64,000 nt of DNA from Anthoceros angustus (taxonomy: Eukaryota > Streptophyta > Anthocerotopsida > Anthocerotales > Anthocerotaceae), in assembly GCA_010909165.1 (NCBI GenBank), contig MU008218.1, forward strand, positions 62,001 through 126,000, read 5' to 3'. Below the pieces are notes generated by a model. It saw only the letters and a program-made list of their open reading frames with translations. It was not told where the DNA came from and ran no database searches. Below are positions 23,531 through 35,893 of this stretch, piece by piece. Position 1 is the first letter of the stretch. Every line of letters starts with the position of its first letter. The translations under genes were made by a program, and so were the position numbers.

Positions 23531-25577
23531 CTGCTTAGAGCCTCCTGGGGCCAAGGGAAGGCGACCTTCAGACTCTGAGACTTGCATCTGTAGGTATTTA
23601 ACATGTACATACGAACCTTTCCCAAAGTGTTGGTGAAGCTCAGTAATTAAGCATATTTGACAACAAGTATAAACTGTGGGTGGTGGTAGTGAGAGTGGAT
23701 GAATTAGAGTCAGCGAGTTTAACCCCATAAGGACGGAGGGGTTTTCCAGCCCGGTTCAACAAAATACCATTACTTTTCAATAATTAAATAAATTTCAATA
23801 ATTAAATCATTTCGACCAACGCTATGGACGACAATTATAAGGTTGCTCTCCTCTACTTCTACATGTGCCTAGAAAAAGCTTCAACCTAAACAAGCTCCGC
23901 CCTCAATTTTCAGAATGATCTCGCTTACACCATGCAATGGCCATGAGGCAAAGCATCTTTGATCGATTAGGGAACATCTTTGATCCGATTCTTGAGCAAA
24001 CAATATGCCCACATGGAAAAATAGGATTGAGCATCTCCACAAAACATTGGCTAGATCTGCTGAATCTAGCCATGTCAAAACATTTTTCATGCGAGCAAAT
24101 CAGACATCAAAATTAACCAGAGATGGGCACACAAGTCGCGGAGGTTGAGGCTTTATCGTCAGTATTCGCAGCTCCTCGGTAGCCGGTGGAGATACCAAGG
24201 AGCGGCGGTAGGTTAGACAGGTTGGGGGAGTGGACAGTTGGTCATCGCAACTGAAGTAACCGGGCTACGTCGCTGGGGGCTACCTAATGGCCTGGATGTC
24301 ATATTTCTACATATCATATTCCTGTTGCATACCTTGCAAAAAGTGTGGGGGCTACTAGCCCTCACCATGTCATGGGGACACACACGCATAGACAGGGCAT
24401 GGCGACGAACACTGGGACACCAAATTGTAGAGTTGGTATGTGCTTTTGTCGCGTTTGCATGAGACAGAAAGCCTATAAACCAGGGGTAGACCCGAGTGGT
24501 TTCATAGCATCTTTCGGAATCTTTGTGATCTATCGGGCCTAGAAGGCCATTGAGATGGCTGATTTTTCAGTCAAAAAATGGAAGGGTCCAGAAGGCCCGA
24601 GGCATCCCGTATTCAAAGATCGAATTCATGAAATCCACATCCAAAAAATTCTATGGCCATGAAAGCAGGACGAATGACTCAAAATGAGTCTGGTCGTCAT
24701 TCTCGAGTTAACAATTCTCAGTGAGACTTCAAGTTTAGAAATGTGCACGATCGATGCATATGCAACTGAACAATGGAATAACTAATCGCATCCAAACCTG
24801 CAAGACCCCAATCTCAGCCGATGTTGGGGAATTTTCTAAAGCTCTCCGACTTGGCACTGCTGAGGTTTTATCTCATGAATTCCCATCAAGGACAGTCATA
24901 TGACTTGTAGTCGTACCTACAGGAAGTCCTACGAACCATGACTTGTAGTCATACCTACAGGAAGTCCTACGAACCTATATGCTACTTTTCTGTGAAATGT
25001 GGATGTGTCTCATAGGAGGTGGTGTCGAGAACCCGGGTAGGTGCCATCTGGGATACCAAAGGGCTTAAGGGCAATCTTCGTGCAGGATGCATTGATAGCA
25101 TAAAATGAGCAAGGCGGCAACACGTTCTAGCCGAGAAATATGCAATTCCAGAGTAGGTCAGGACGGTTTCTAGTGTGGAATCAACCAAATCGAGGCAAAA
25201 ATTGGCGCGAGCACTTGATTGTCCCGATTGTAATTAGGTGAATGTGCCCCAGGAAATAAACCCCAATATCCATTCCCAAGCTAAGAATAGTAGATGTCTT
25301 TTACTATTAATTGTATTTACCTGGAGTATATTTTGATAAATGATGTTTAACCAAATAGTAAATACATGAAAATCCTGTTGGCCGGTAAATTTTTTCACCG
25401 ATGGATTTGATATAATTATGGTTTACCGATATGCTTTAACCCGAGATGCATCCTTCCATATAGTTGGGTATTTGGGTTTTGGGGGGAAAGTGGTGACTGG
25501 TTATTTAACGACAGGAAAATCACCACATGGCCATGTTCTCATTGGATGTACTCACTTCCACGTGCACCTCGTTCTGT
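23531..25577. other. AT-rich intergenic sequence
   Basis: No gene recognised. The composition falls to AT-rich after 23750. A two-copy tandem repeat lies at 24899-24976. The remainder (24100-25570) has the look of decayed repeat DNA, but I could not assign it to a family. Confidence 0.45.
24899..24976. repeat. Two tandem copies of a 39-base repeat
   Basis: Units 24899-24937 and 24938-24976 both read atgacttgtagtc, then tacctacaggaagtcctacgaacc, and differ at one base (g/a). Confidence 0.9.
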
Positions 25578-26342
25578 GAACCATGTGTCCACCTTAGCTT
25601 GGCCTATCTACGGCCACCTGTAGTACCCATAATACACAAAGTTCTGTCCGGCCGGCTGCCCATCTCGTTCACCAGACGGGACTGGCCGAAGGATTTGACT
25701 GTCCAACGGATGGGACCGTCCTTCTGGCAGTCTAGACCATGGACCCTGGGAGAACCGAACACTAACGTGGCCGCAGGAACCTGCGGTTATCATTTAACCA
25801 GCTGCAAATAAACATTCTTATGTTTTAAAGACAACGAGGTAAGAATAACCCAAGAATGACGAACAAAGGAAAGGACGCCCAACATTATTGTGGTGGCAAA
25901 AACGTTGAGTGCTTGTTACAAACGACGTTATTTTCAACCCCGCATTATAGAAGTGTATGCTCGCTGCTCGTGGAACCATGTGTCCACCTTAGCTTGGCCT
26001 ATCTACGGCCACCAGTACCCATAATACACAAAGTTCGTCTCACCATCTCGCTCACCGACGGACCGTCAAGGATTTGATCCCAACGGATGGGACCGTCCTT
26101 CTGGCCGCAGTCTAGACCATGGACCCTGGGAGAACCGAACACTAACGTGGCCGCAGGAACCTGCGGTTATCATTTAACCAGCTGCAAATAAACATTCTTA
26201 TGTTTTAAAGACAACGAGGTAAGAATAACCCAAGAATGACGAACAAAGGAAAGGACGCCCAACATTATTGTGGTGGCAAAAACGTTGAGTGCTTGTTACA
26301 AACGACGTTATTTTCAACCCCGCATTATAGAAGTGTATGCTC
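25578..26342. repeat. Two-copy tandem repeat of about 385 bases beside the CACTA element
   Basis: Copy 1 is 25578-25962 and copy 2 is about 25972-26342. Both begin gaaccatgtgtccacc and end in gaagtgtatgctc. The second halves are essentially identical; the first halves differ by several short deletions, such as cacctgtagtaccc against caccagtaccc. The unit has no convincing coding capacity. Confidence 0.9.
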
Positions 26343-26421
26343 TGCCAAGCTCGTGATAGCTCATACTAGGTGACCAAGAATCTCCACTTCATTGATTATC
26401 CATTGCATATTGCTTGTGCAT

Positions 26422-26452
26422 CACTACTAGAAACATGGTGCCCATGTTACGG
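26422..26452 (+). repeat. Left terminal inverted repeat of the CACTA element
   Basis: Starts CACTACTAGAAACATGGTG and matches the inverse of 48895-48925 with two C/T mismatches. It is preceded by CAT. Confidence 0.93.
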
Positions 26453-27111
26453 GTTTTTGACACAGTTCTTGTTACGGCCCTCTAGAACGTTACATTGTTT
26501 GCTTCGTGCACAGGCTTTGCATACAAGCCTCCATTTGTTACACCTGTATGTAACACTATTCCCTTCCCAGGCGGGTGAATTGTGTTCCTATTACCCGCCC
26601 TCCCCGTCTTTTCGCAGCTGCCCCCTTATAATACAATATTCAGGTTCGTCTCGGTTTAAAGAGTGCGCTGAAGTCGCGGGCTCCACACGATGCGCCAGTG
26701 TCAGGGAACCGGAGTTCCGCTCCCGCTTGTATGCATTTTTTTAAGTGCGTGGCTCACATCGATGGCGTCCATCGTGTCCGCCCTACTGGCATTCCATACG
26801 TCTGTATAGGGCGTACGTACATGGCCGTGTGCCATGGAGGAAATGGAGCGCGATGGCCATAAAGGGCGCCATGACTGTCCGGACGGCCGTCCACGGCCAC
26901 GACATGTAAGTCGGTATGTCCGGCTGAATGCCCATGCTAGGGTGAGTTGTGTGTACTTGCAACCAGTGGGCAAACGATTTGACGGCGGTGTGCGAAAGAG
27001 GGCGTGGACTGCGTGACTCAATGCAGCGACTACGCGGGCGCGTGGCGTCGATCGATGTCTTGGGATGCGATTTTGGCATCCACGACAAACAACGCCGCAG
27101 TTGGTTGCTAG

Positions 27112-27813
27112 CTAGTGGGCCTTCGAATGAATTGTGCCTCCTTGCAAAAGCGGTGCATTCGTAACATGGAACATGACATTCCCTAGCCTCTGAGCGTTAC
27201 ATACATCACACACCAAGTTTCGACATGAACTGCACAAGAAACTCGCCTTCAAAACCTCCACGTTCACGGGATCGGAAAGACACTTTATTCGGAACAGGTA
27301 CGCATGCGATCGACCAGCGATGAGCCCATACAGTATCCCTCCAGCCAAGGTGTAGCACGCCTCGACTATCATTTCTGCTGCCTCGAGATGCTGGAAATGC
27401 CCTTCGTCATTGCACATGAAATCTGCATAACCGGCAAACCGCTCCACCCTGTTGTAAGTGAATAGAAATCTAGTCTGAAACCTGTGGAAGTTTGCACTGT
27501 CCACTTGTTGCTTCATAAGCGTCACTATACCACATGCTACTGAAGGGGATGTGAGCATGGATCGCAAGGCATACTCTGGCCCTATCCAGAGCAGGTACCG
27601 ACGCGCATCCCATTGAGGGCCTCTGTCCCGCACATAGATATGCTGGCCCCACATCCACTTGTGATATTGAGCCTCTTCTTGCAAAGATGTCCGCAAGTTC
27701 CCACAAATCCATTGTGCCTTGTTTGGTGTTGACATATTTTCACCAATTTGGGCCACCTTCAAGACTACAAGAACGCTAAACTTGTTGGTCCCTACCATCG
27801 CATCGCAATACAT
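27112..27813 (-). CDS. Uncharacterised 233-residue ORF inside the CACTA element
   Basis: The longest uninterrupted frame in the left third of the element. It opens with MYCDAMVGTNKF and has an even amino-acid composition with many aromatic residues and a C-x2-C-x4-C-x2-C cluster near the C-terminus (SFLCSSCRNLVCDVC). Open sequence continues upstream on the same strand to about 28105 in other frames, so the true gene may be longer and frameshifted or spliced. I recognise no family. It runs opposite to the transposase, so it may be captured host sequence or an accessory element gene. Confidence 0.35.
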   Translation of the reverse strand: MYCDAMVGTNKFSVLVVLKVAQIGENMSTPNKAQWICGNLRTSLQEEAQYHKWMWGQHIYVRDRGPQWDARRYLLWIGPEYALRSMLTSPSVACGIVTLMKQQVDSANFHRFQTRFLFTYNRVERFAGYADFMCNDEGHFQHLEAAEMIVEACYTLAGGILYGLIAGRSHAYLFRIKCLSDPVNVEVLKASFLCSSCRNLVCDVCNAQRLGNVMFHVTNAPLLQGGTIHSKAH

Positions 27814-28752
27814 TCTCTCCTTGGAGTCTCAAACCTCGTGACAATGATATTGTCTCGCCATGTTGCCTCGGTTCGGATCGCTCAAACACGAATATAGCGA
27901 GCTCTTCGCCGCCCCGTAAAGCCCACACCCAACCTTTCCGAGCATGCCGCCCCACACATCCACCCTTTCCCCACCATCTCGGATCGCAAAGATCGCAACG
28001 GACCATCGCCTTCCAAGCTTGCCCTTGCTGCAAAAACGATGATGCATTTCGGCAACCCCGATGCCTCCATGACCGACCACCCACTTGCCATCTCCCGCTT
28101 CCCACACGAATCTGTCTTCATCCCAAAGCGGTAGGCCCAGACATACACCTTCTCCTCACCTTCCACGGGCCCGAGGTCCGGCCCAAATCGGAGGGGCAGC
28201 ACTTCATCCCTTCGGCCCGTTGGTGCGGGAGCCGCGTCAGACGTGTCATAACTGCTTCCTTCAGACGCCTCCGCCCATGCCGCCTCCCACCGCTAAACGG
28301 TATTCTATTGGCGGTCTCGCCATTGCTAAGGACACCACCGCCCATGCTACGTGTTTCGTAATGGGTCGGGACATGTCCGGAAGTAAGCCTCTGTCTCCGG
28401 TGTTTCTTCCATGGCGCAGGCGCGACAGATGGCGGGCGCATCGGCCGTGAAAACCGCAATCGGATTCACGATCACCACACCGCCTCTTCCCCGCAAGATA
28501 TGCAAGAAACGACGCTGCTAGAATTGTGGATAACACTTACCACCGGAGCGCACTGGATATCGCCTTCCGCAGGATGGTGGTTGTATCGGTAAGTGGTACA
28601 CATTTAGTACCGCATTTCCGACGGGCATGAGTTTTCGCCATAAAGCACTTGCTTGCCGTTGGAGAGTTCACAACGGCTGCCCTCACGCGCCGATCGCCGT
28701 CGGCGACAAATACTCACCATCGCCACTTCATTCTCACCCTCGCCTTCCTCGC

Positions 28753-30378
28753 GACACGAAGGAAAGAAGCTCTCCCCCACGCTTCATTGATTTCCGATGT
28801 GCCTATCTCCGAAGGGGCGAGGAGAGTCGAACACAATGAAGCGGCGTACGCCTCCTTGTCAATCCTCGCGGCACAATGGTCCGACGCTCGTATCCGGAGT
28901 TCACAACGTACATGTATTGTCCATGCCCGAGTTGTGCAGGAAGCACCATTAAAATTCGCGACATTTCGTTTCGACCGCCAAAGAAACAATCCGGTCTTGG
29001 TTCCGCGAGGTGTGTATTCCGATGTTTTTACGCTCTTCGTGGATGCGAACGATGATCCGCCTCGACCCCCTCATGCCCACATTGAGTTACGCCCGCAGGC
29101 CGATGCCCATTCTCATGAAGTTGGCAATGGCCACCCGCCTGTGGACACCGATGCGGATGCGCATGCGGACCCGCCTGTGGACACCGATGCGGATGCGCAT
29201 GCGATCGACCACACCGCCCATGCCGCCTCGCAACCGCAAATGCGAGTGCGTGAACTCACGACCACACGGCGGATACAGGCGAGCCAATGCCGGATTTTCT
29301 TGCAAGGACGTGAAAGAGAGGAAATGACGGGCGGATACAGGCGAGCCAATGCCGGATTTTCTTGCAAGGACGTGAAAGAGAGGACATGACTGCGGACCTT
29401 GATGCGGACCATCGCCTTCCTCGCGACACGAAGCTCTCCCGCTTCATTGATTTCGATGTGCCTATCTCGAAAGAGACTGATGAAGCGCGCCTCCTTGTCA
29501 ATCCTCGCGGCACAATGGTCCGACGCCGGATCCGGAGTTCTAGCGTACATGTATTGTCCATGCCCGAGTTGTGCGAAGCACCATTAAAATTCGCGACATT
29601 TCGGCCTTTGCCCGACAAACAATCCGGTCTTGGTTCCGCGAGGTGTATTGATGTTTTTACAGCTCTTTCGTGGATGCGAGCGATGATGCTGACCCCCTCA
29701 TGCCCACATTGAGTTCGCCCGCAGCCGATGCCCATTCTCATGAAGTTGGCAATGGCCACCCGCCTGTGGACACCGATGCGGATGCGCATGCGGACCCGCC
29801 TGTGGACACCGATGCGGATGCGCATGCGGACCCGCCAAACGACGCCGCCGCCTGCCAACCGCAAATGCGAGTGCGTGAACTCACGACCACACGGCGGATA
29901 TGAACAGCCAATGCCGGATTTTCTTGCAAGGACGTGAAAGAGAGGAAATGACGGGCGGATACAGGCGAGCCAATGCCGGATTTTCTTGCAAGGACGTGAA
30001 AGAGAGGACATGCTGCGGACCTTGATGCGGACCCGCCCGCGACACGAAGCTCTCCCCGCTTCATTGATTTCGATGTGCCTATCTCGAAAGAGACTGATGA
30101 AGCGCGCCTCCTTGTCAATCCTCGCGGCACAATGGTCCGACGCCGGATCCGGAGTTCTAGCGTACATGTATTGTCCATGCCCGAGTTGTGCGAAGCACCA
30201 TTAAAATTCGCGACATTTCGGCCTTTGCCCGACAAACAATCCGGTCTTGGTTCCGCGAGGTGTATTGATGTTTTTACAGCTCTTTCGTGGATGCGAACGA
30301 TGATGCTGACCCCCTCATGCCCACATTGAGTTCGCCCGCAGCCGATGCCCATTCTCATGAAGTTGGCAATGGCCACCC
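28753..30378 (+). repeat. Three-copy direct repeat over the transposase N-terminal region
   Basis: Copies begin at gacacgaag: 28753, 29425 and 30041 (spacings 672 and 616). Each copy contains tattgtccatgcccgagttgtg, which in one frame encodes CPCPSC, the cysteine cluster of the transposase-associated domain. Each continues to gttggcaatggccacccgcct. Copies 1 and 2 then carry two 36-base minisatellite units encoding PVDTDADAHADP. Copies 2 and 3 are near identical; copy 1 has extra bases. Copy 3 diverges after 30378. Confidence 0.85.
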
Positions 30379-33300
30379 GCCTCGATCGCACTGGGGCCAC
30401 CGATATTCCGGTGCACAGCCCGCTTGCCCGGCTTTGTCAGCGCAAATGCGAGTGCAGGTGAACCCGCTGACCACACGGCGGATACAGGCGAGCCAATGCC
30501 GGATTTGGTGTATGGTTGTGAAAGAGAGGACATGCCTGCGGACCTTGATGCGGACGCGCCTGTGGACACTGATGCGGACGCGCATGCGGACCATGACGCG
30601 CATGCGGACCATGACGCGCCTGCGGACCTTCATGCCGACGGAGGAGATTCTGTGGACTTGGATGAACTGTTCCCGACGTACCTGGCAAGGAGAGAGCATA
30701 TGCCGGATGCGAAATGCCCTTGTTCACCATCGCAGAACCTTGCACCTCGAAAGAGTCCCGCTTAACTGCGACCCTGCTCTTGCTTTCCATTCAATCTCGT
30801 TATGGCATACCTGACGTCGCGATGTCAGATTTATTGCAGGTTGCTGGGCTGCATTTGTTGTCTGAGAGGAATTCTCTGCCCAAGTCGATGACGGAGGCTA
30901 AAAAGACATTGTACTCCTTCGGGCCGCACTTCAAGAAAATTCATGCCTGTAAATGACGATGTCAGACGGGCCCCTATCACGGACCATGTGGAATGCATTA
31001 AATGCTCGCAGATGATATGTCGAGCGTGGACCCGCCAAACGACGCTAGGAGAGGCTTCGTCCGTTGTGGCAAGCGGTGACCAAAGGCGGCTTGGCACAGA
31101 CTAGGATGGACTTACAGTTCAGGCGGGCCCGCAAAGCTTGAAGCCCGCGTACGTAGATTTTTGTTTCCATATAGACCGAGAGAACACCATCCTAAGTCCG
31201 AGTTAGCCACTTGCAAAGTAAATCCAGACGCTACATTTGACATCAAAGCTGAGACAATCAAGACTTCTTGGCGTTAGAGAACCAAAAAAAATATATAATA
31301 CCATTTTCATAGAACGATAGATAATATATAGATATACAGATACTATAAGAGCGCCTTCGCTCGCAGATTCATGGCTTCGGCCTTGAGTCACCGAGGCCAC
31401 AAAAATGAGTGCATACTGCTTGGTTGGACCGGTAGAGGCGGGATGTTGAAGGCTAGAAGTCAAGCTAGAAAGAGGTGAGGGCTGGAAAAAAGATTCGGGG
31501 AGTCGAAGGTGAACCTTCGTGGCACTTTCCAAGGATAGGCCCGCATGTTTAGAGCACCGCATCGCAAGGCTAATGACAACAGACATGGATCTGGAGCACA
31601 GATGGGTCCATGGGCATAATGGCCGACACACCGACATGGGAGGTTTTAGATGGATTGGATGGCTTTGGCTCGGAACCCGTAAACATCCGTCTCGCTCTTG
31701 CAACGGAGTTTAACCCATTTGGACACAAGTCCACAACTACATCTATATGGCTGTTATGCTATTCTTACACAACCTTCCACCATGGCTAAGCACGAAATCC
31801 GCTTATACCATCATGCCGCTTATTGTGCCGGCCCTCACATTGTCGAACTTTGATGTTTACATGGAACCTCTTTGGAGGAGTTGAGAGACTGGCATGGGAT
31901 ACCCATGGACGACTTCTCTTTCCGGACGACAGCGCGCTTCACGTTGCGGCATTGTTTTCATATGATTATCCGGCATTGGCACACTCCATGGCTTTTAGGT
32001 GAAGGGTTCAAGGGCATGTGCGGAATGTTGGGATGGCTTAGACTCTCGCTGGGCCCACCACGTGAGAAGGAGGAGTACCTTGGCTCCCGGCGGTGGCTTC
32101 CGCCCAATCATCCCATGCGGCGGGTAGACATGGACCGGTACAACAATGAAGTGGAGCGGCGGCCTCGTCCCAATCCCCCCTCGTTTGACGCGCTAATGGC
32201 AGACATGGAAAAGAGAGATAATGCAACAGTCCGGGAGTTGAGGGAGAGAGGCAAGTTTGGCACCGCAAAAGCTTATGGTTTGATTACCCGTATTGGAGAC
32301 ACATCTTGAGGTGGACACAAAAGGATGTGATGCACATTGAGAAGAACAATGCAGAGGCTTTGTGGCAGACCTTCATAGGAGAGAAAGATGATCTACGATC
32401 CCGTTTAGACATGGAAGAATACGGGGGCCAGCAAGAGCTATGGCCATTGCCAAGGAATAGGGAGACCTTATTGCCTGCTCCGTATGTCTTATCCAAGCCG
32501 GACTTGGATATGGTTTTTGCGGAGATGCAGGCCATAAGGTTACCAATCGGATACGATCAAACATCGCTGCAAAATCAAGGCCCCGCAACCGGGAAACCTC
32601 AAAGCTCATGATTGGCATGTTGTTATGGAGATTTATTTCCCTATTGTCTTACGGGACGAATCAAGCCCTCGATACAAAGCGTGATCGCCTCGAAACTATA
32701 TCGCTGGATATGCCAACGTCGGATTCCGGGGGATGAGGTTGGGAGAATGCAACAAGAGTGCATCAGGGTCATGTGTCAGCTGGAAAGAGAATTTCCACCC
32801 AACTTGTTTGATATTTCGACGCATCTTATTATTCACTTGGTGGATGATGTTGCGGCATTGGGCCCGGTAAGTGTGCTGGATGTATCTTGTGGAGAGGTAT
32901 TTGGGGAGCGGAAGGACACTATTAGACAACAGAGCAAACCCGAGGCGATGGCGGAGGGATATGTGAGGAGGAATCTTTCTTTGTATGCTAAGTCGTACCT
33001 TAGTGAACACTATCCTCCGTCCCATATTTGGGCGATAAGTTCATGAAGAATGCGACGGCGAAAGGCATTAGGCATGGGGCGCCCATACAAGTTCTGACGC
33101 GAGTTGCACCAGGTCCACACTTTCATCTTGGTCCACATCCAAATCTTAGACCCATTCTTGCAGCAGTACAAGGAAGAGGTGGAACAAGGAGTAATGACGG
33201 AGCCATCTTTTCGTGCATGGATCCATGCTGGCAGAGATTCAGGCCGGTGGGAAGATTCAGGCCGGTGGGAAAATTCAGGCCGGTGGGAAGATTCAGTCCA

Positions 33301-33830
33301 TCTCACTGACGATGTGGCTGCAGTTATGGACGGGCCGTCCCTTTGGGCCACGGCATACAGGCACATGGCATGCAAGGGAAGCCACCTTCGGACAGTCGCC
33401 GCAGACGAAGAGTCGAAAGTGACACAGGACAGTGGTGTGTTCACCCGGTACGTCATGGGGGACGAAGGGGAGCGGACTTACTATGGCCATGTCCAAGAAA
33501 TCCTGCGGGTCTCGTTTTGGGGTACGAACCACTCATCCTGAAGGTGAAGTGGTTCGAGTGCAATCCGCACGGCAGATCTCCTTCGTTGATAGAAACGATC
33601 ACAGGTTTCCACCGCATGTTCACTAGGCGCTATTGTACGTATCGGGCAGATGATGTCGATACCCCATTCATATGGCCAAATCAAGTGACCCAGTGTATTC
33701 TACATGCTGATGCACAGACAGAAGAGAGGGGGTGGGCATTAGCCGTGCCCACTCCCGCACGGGGGTGGAGGGAGGAGGAAGGAGGGAAGCGTGATGGACA
33801 TTGTGGACGGCTTTCAGATAGGAAGTGAAA
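30041..33830 (+). pseudogene. TNP2-like CACTA transposase, broken frame
   Basis: Reads in the element's forward direction but is split between all three frames. In order: the CPCPSC transposase-associated segment (about 30170); PLIVPALTLSNFDVYMEPL near 31815-31872, like the IPGP...LQPL region of TNP2; FDYPYW and DVMHIEKN (about 32275-32347); ARLDL-like RSRLDMEEYGG; SKPDLDMVFAEM; EREFPPNLFDISTHL, with the family's late HL..HLVDD motif (about 32785-32850); and a DUF4216-like tail with VQSARQISFVDRND (about 33555-33595). These motifs in this order identify the family firmly. Frame changes and stops make it a pseudogene as read, although some indels might be sequence errors. I give the broken state only. 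Confidence 0.8.
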
Positions 33831-35893
33831 CGATCCATTGAAACCCTAACTAAACGAAACCCTCTACTACCCCGCATGTATGGACCTGGCTTACAAGCTC
33901 AATTCTGCCTTTAGGCTAATAACAAGAGATGCAGATAACAGTTCGCACTATTCCCGAGATGTCGGATGTTCGGAAGTCAACAACAATTCTGCTCTATGCC
34001 ATCGTCTTCTTTTCCATAAAACTATCCAGCAATATGCAGAAGGTGGCGACCTCGGGTCATTTATGGCGGGCTTTGTCCGCGGCCTCGTCCCAATCCCCTC
34101 GCTTGACGCTAATGGCGTATATGGAAAGAGAGATAATGCAACAACCGGAGTTGAGGGAGAGGCAAGTTTGGCACCGCCGCAAAAGCTTATGGTTTGATTA
34201 CCGTATTGGAGACACATGCCGAGGTGGACACAAAGGGATGTTATGCACATTGAGAAGAACAATGCAGGCTTTGTGGCACCTTGATAGGAGAGAAAGATGA
34301 TCTACGATCCCGTTTAGACATGGAAGAATACGGGGGCAAGCATGAGCTATGGCCATTGCTAGGGAATAGGGAGACCTTCTTGCCTGCTCCGTATGTCTTA
34401 TCCAAGCCGGACTTGGATATGGTTTTTGCGGAGATGCAGGCCATACGGTTACCAACTGGATACGCATCAAACATCGCTGCAAAACTGGCGTCTGGCAAAC
34501 TGGGAAACCTCAAAGCTCATGATTGGCATGTTGTCATGGAGATTTATTTCCCTATTGTCTTACGGGGACGAATCAAGCCCTCGATACAAAGCGTGATCGC
34601 CTCGAAACTATATCGGATATGCCAACGCCGGATTCCGGGCATGAGGTTGGGAGAATGCAACAAGAGTGCATCAGTCATGTCACCGGAAAGAGAATTTCCA
34701 CCCAACTTGTTTGATATTTCGACGCATCTCATTATTCACTTGGTGGATGATGTTGCGCATTGGGCCCGTAAGTGCGCTGGATGTATCCTGTGGAGAGGTA
34801 TTTGGGGAGGAAGGACACTATTAGACAACAGAGCAAACCCGAGGCGATGGCGGAGGGATATGTGAGGGAGGAATCTTTCTTTGTATGCTAAGTCGTACCT
34901 TAGTGAACACTATCCTCGTCCCATATTTGGAGCGATAAGTTCATGAAGAATGCGAAAGGCATTAGGCATGGGACGCCCATACAAGTTTACGACGGAGTTG
35001 CACCAGTCCACACTTTCATCTTGGTCCACATCCAAATCTTAGACCCATTCTTGCAGAAGACAAGGAGGAAGTGGAACAAGGAGTAACGACGAGCCATCTT
35101 TTCGCATGGATCCATGCCGGCAGAGATTCAGCCGGTGGGAAGAAGATTCACCATCTCACCGACGATGTGGCTGCTTATGGACGGGTCCCTTTGGGCCACG
35201 GCATGTGCACATGGCATGCAAGGAAGCCACCTTGGACCGCAGCATTTAAGAGTCGAAAGTGACACAGATGCGGTGTGTTCACCGACGTCATGGGGACGAA
35301 GGGAGCGGACTTACTATGGCCATGTCCAAGAAACTCGGGTCTCGCTGGGGTACGAACCACTCATCCCGAAGGTGAAGTGGTTCGAGTGCAATCCGCACGG
35401 CAGATCTCCTTCGTTGATAGAAACGATCAGGTTTCCACCGTGTTCACTAGGCGCTATTGTAATGACGGGCGATGATGTCGATACCCCATTCATATGGCCA
35501 AATCAAGTGACCCAGTGTATTCTACATGCCGATGGATGACGAAGAGAGGGGTGGGCATTAGCGTGCCCACTCCCGCACGGGGTGGAGGGAGGAGGAAGGA
35601 GGGAAGCGTGATGGACATTGTGGGCGGCTTTCAGATAGGAAGTGAAACGATCCATTGAAACCCTAACTATACGAAACCCTCTACTACCCCGCATGTATGG
35701 ACCTGGCTTACAAGCTCAATTCGCCTTTAGGCTAATAACAAGAGATGCAGATAATTCGCACTATTCCCGAGATCTCGGATGTTCGGAAGTCAACCACACT
35801 TCTGCTCTATGCCATTGTCTTCTTTTCCATAACACTATCCACCAATACGCAGAATGTGGCGACCTCGCGTCATTTATGGCGGGCTTTGCCCGC
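32161..35893 (+). repeat. Tandem duplication of the transposase body (about 1.9 kb units)
   Basis: Copy A is 32161-34080 and copy B 34081-35893; both begin ggcctcgtcccaatcc. The copies cover the transposase from before FDYPYW to past the DUF4216-like tail. They differ mostly by small indels; copy B is about 100 bases shorter. Copy B ends where unrelated sequence begins (about 35894). Confidence 0.9.
34081..35640 (+). pseudogene. Second, duplicated copy of the TNP2-like transposase body, broken
   Basis: Repeats the DVMHIEKN-like segment (about 34235-34262), the RSRLDMEEYGG segment, SKPDLDMVFAEM, NLKAHDWHVVM, the PPNLFDISTHL segment, and the VQSARQISFVDRND tail (about 35388-35430). The parts lie in different frames. 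It lacks the N-terminal portion, so it is a partial copy produced by tandem duplication. Confidence 0.75.

Noticed and set aside
24897-24980. CRISPR-like array
   Set aside because: Only two 39-base copies with no spacer between them; this is a simple tandem duplication in a plant nuclear sequence.
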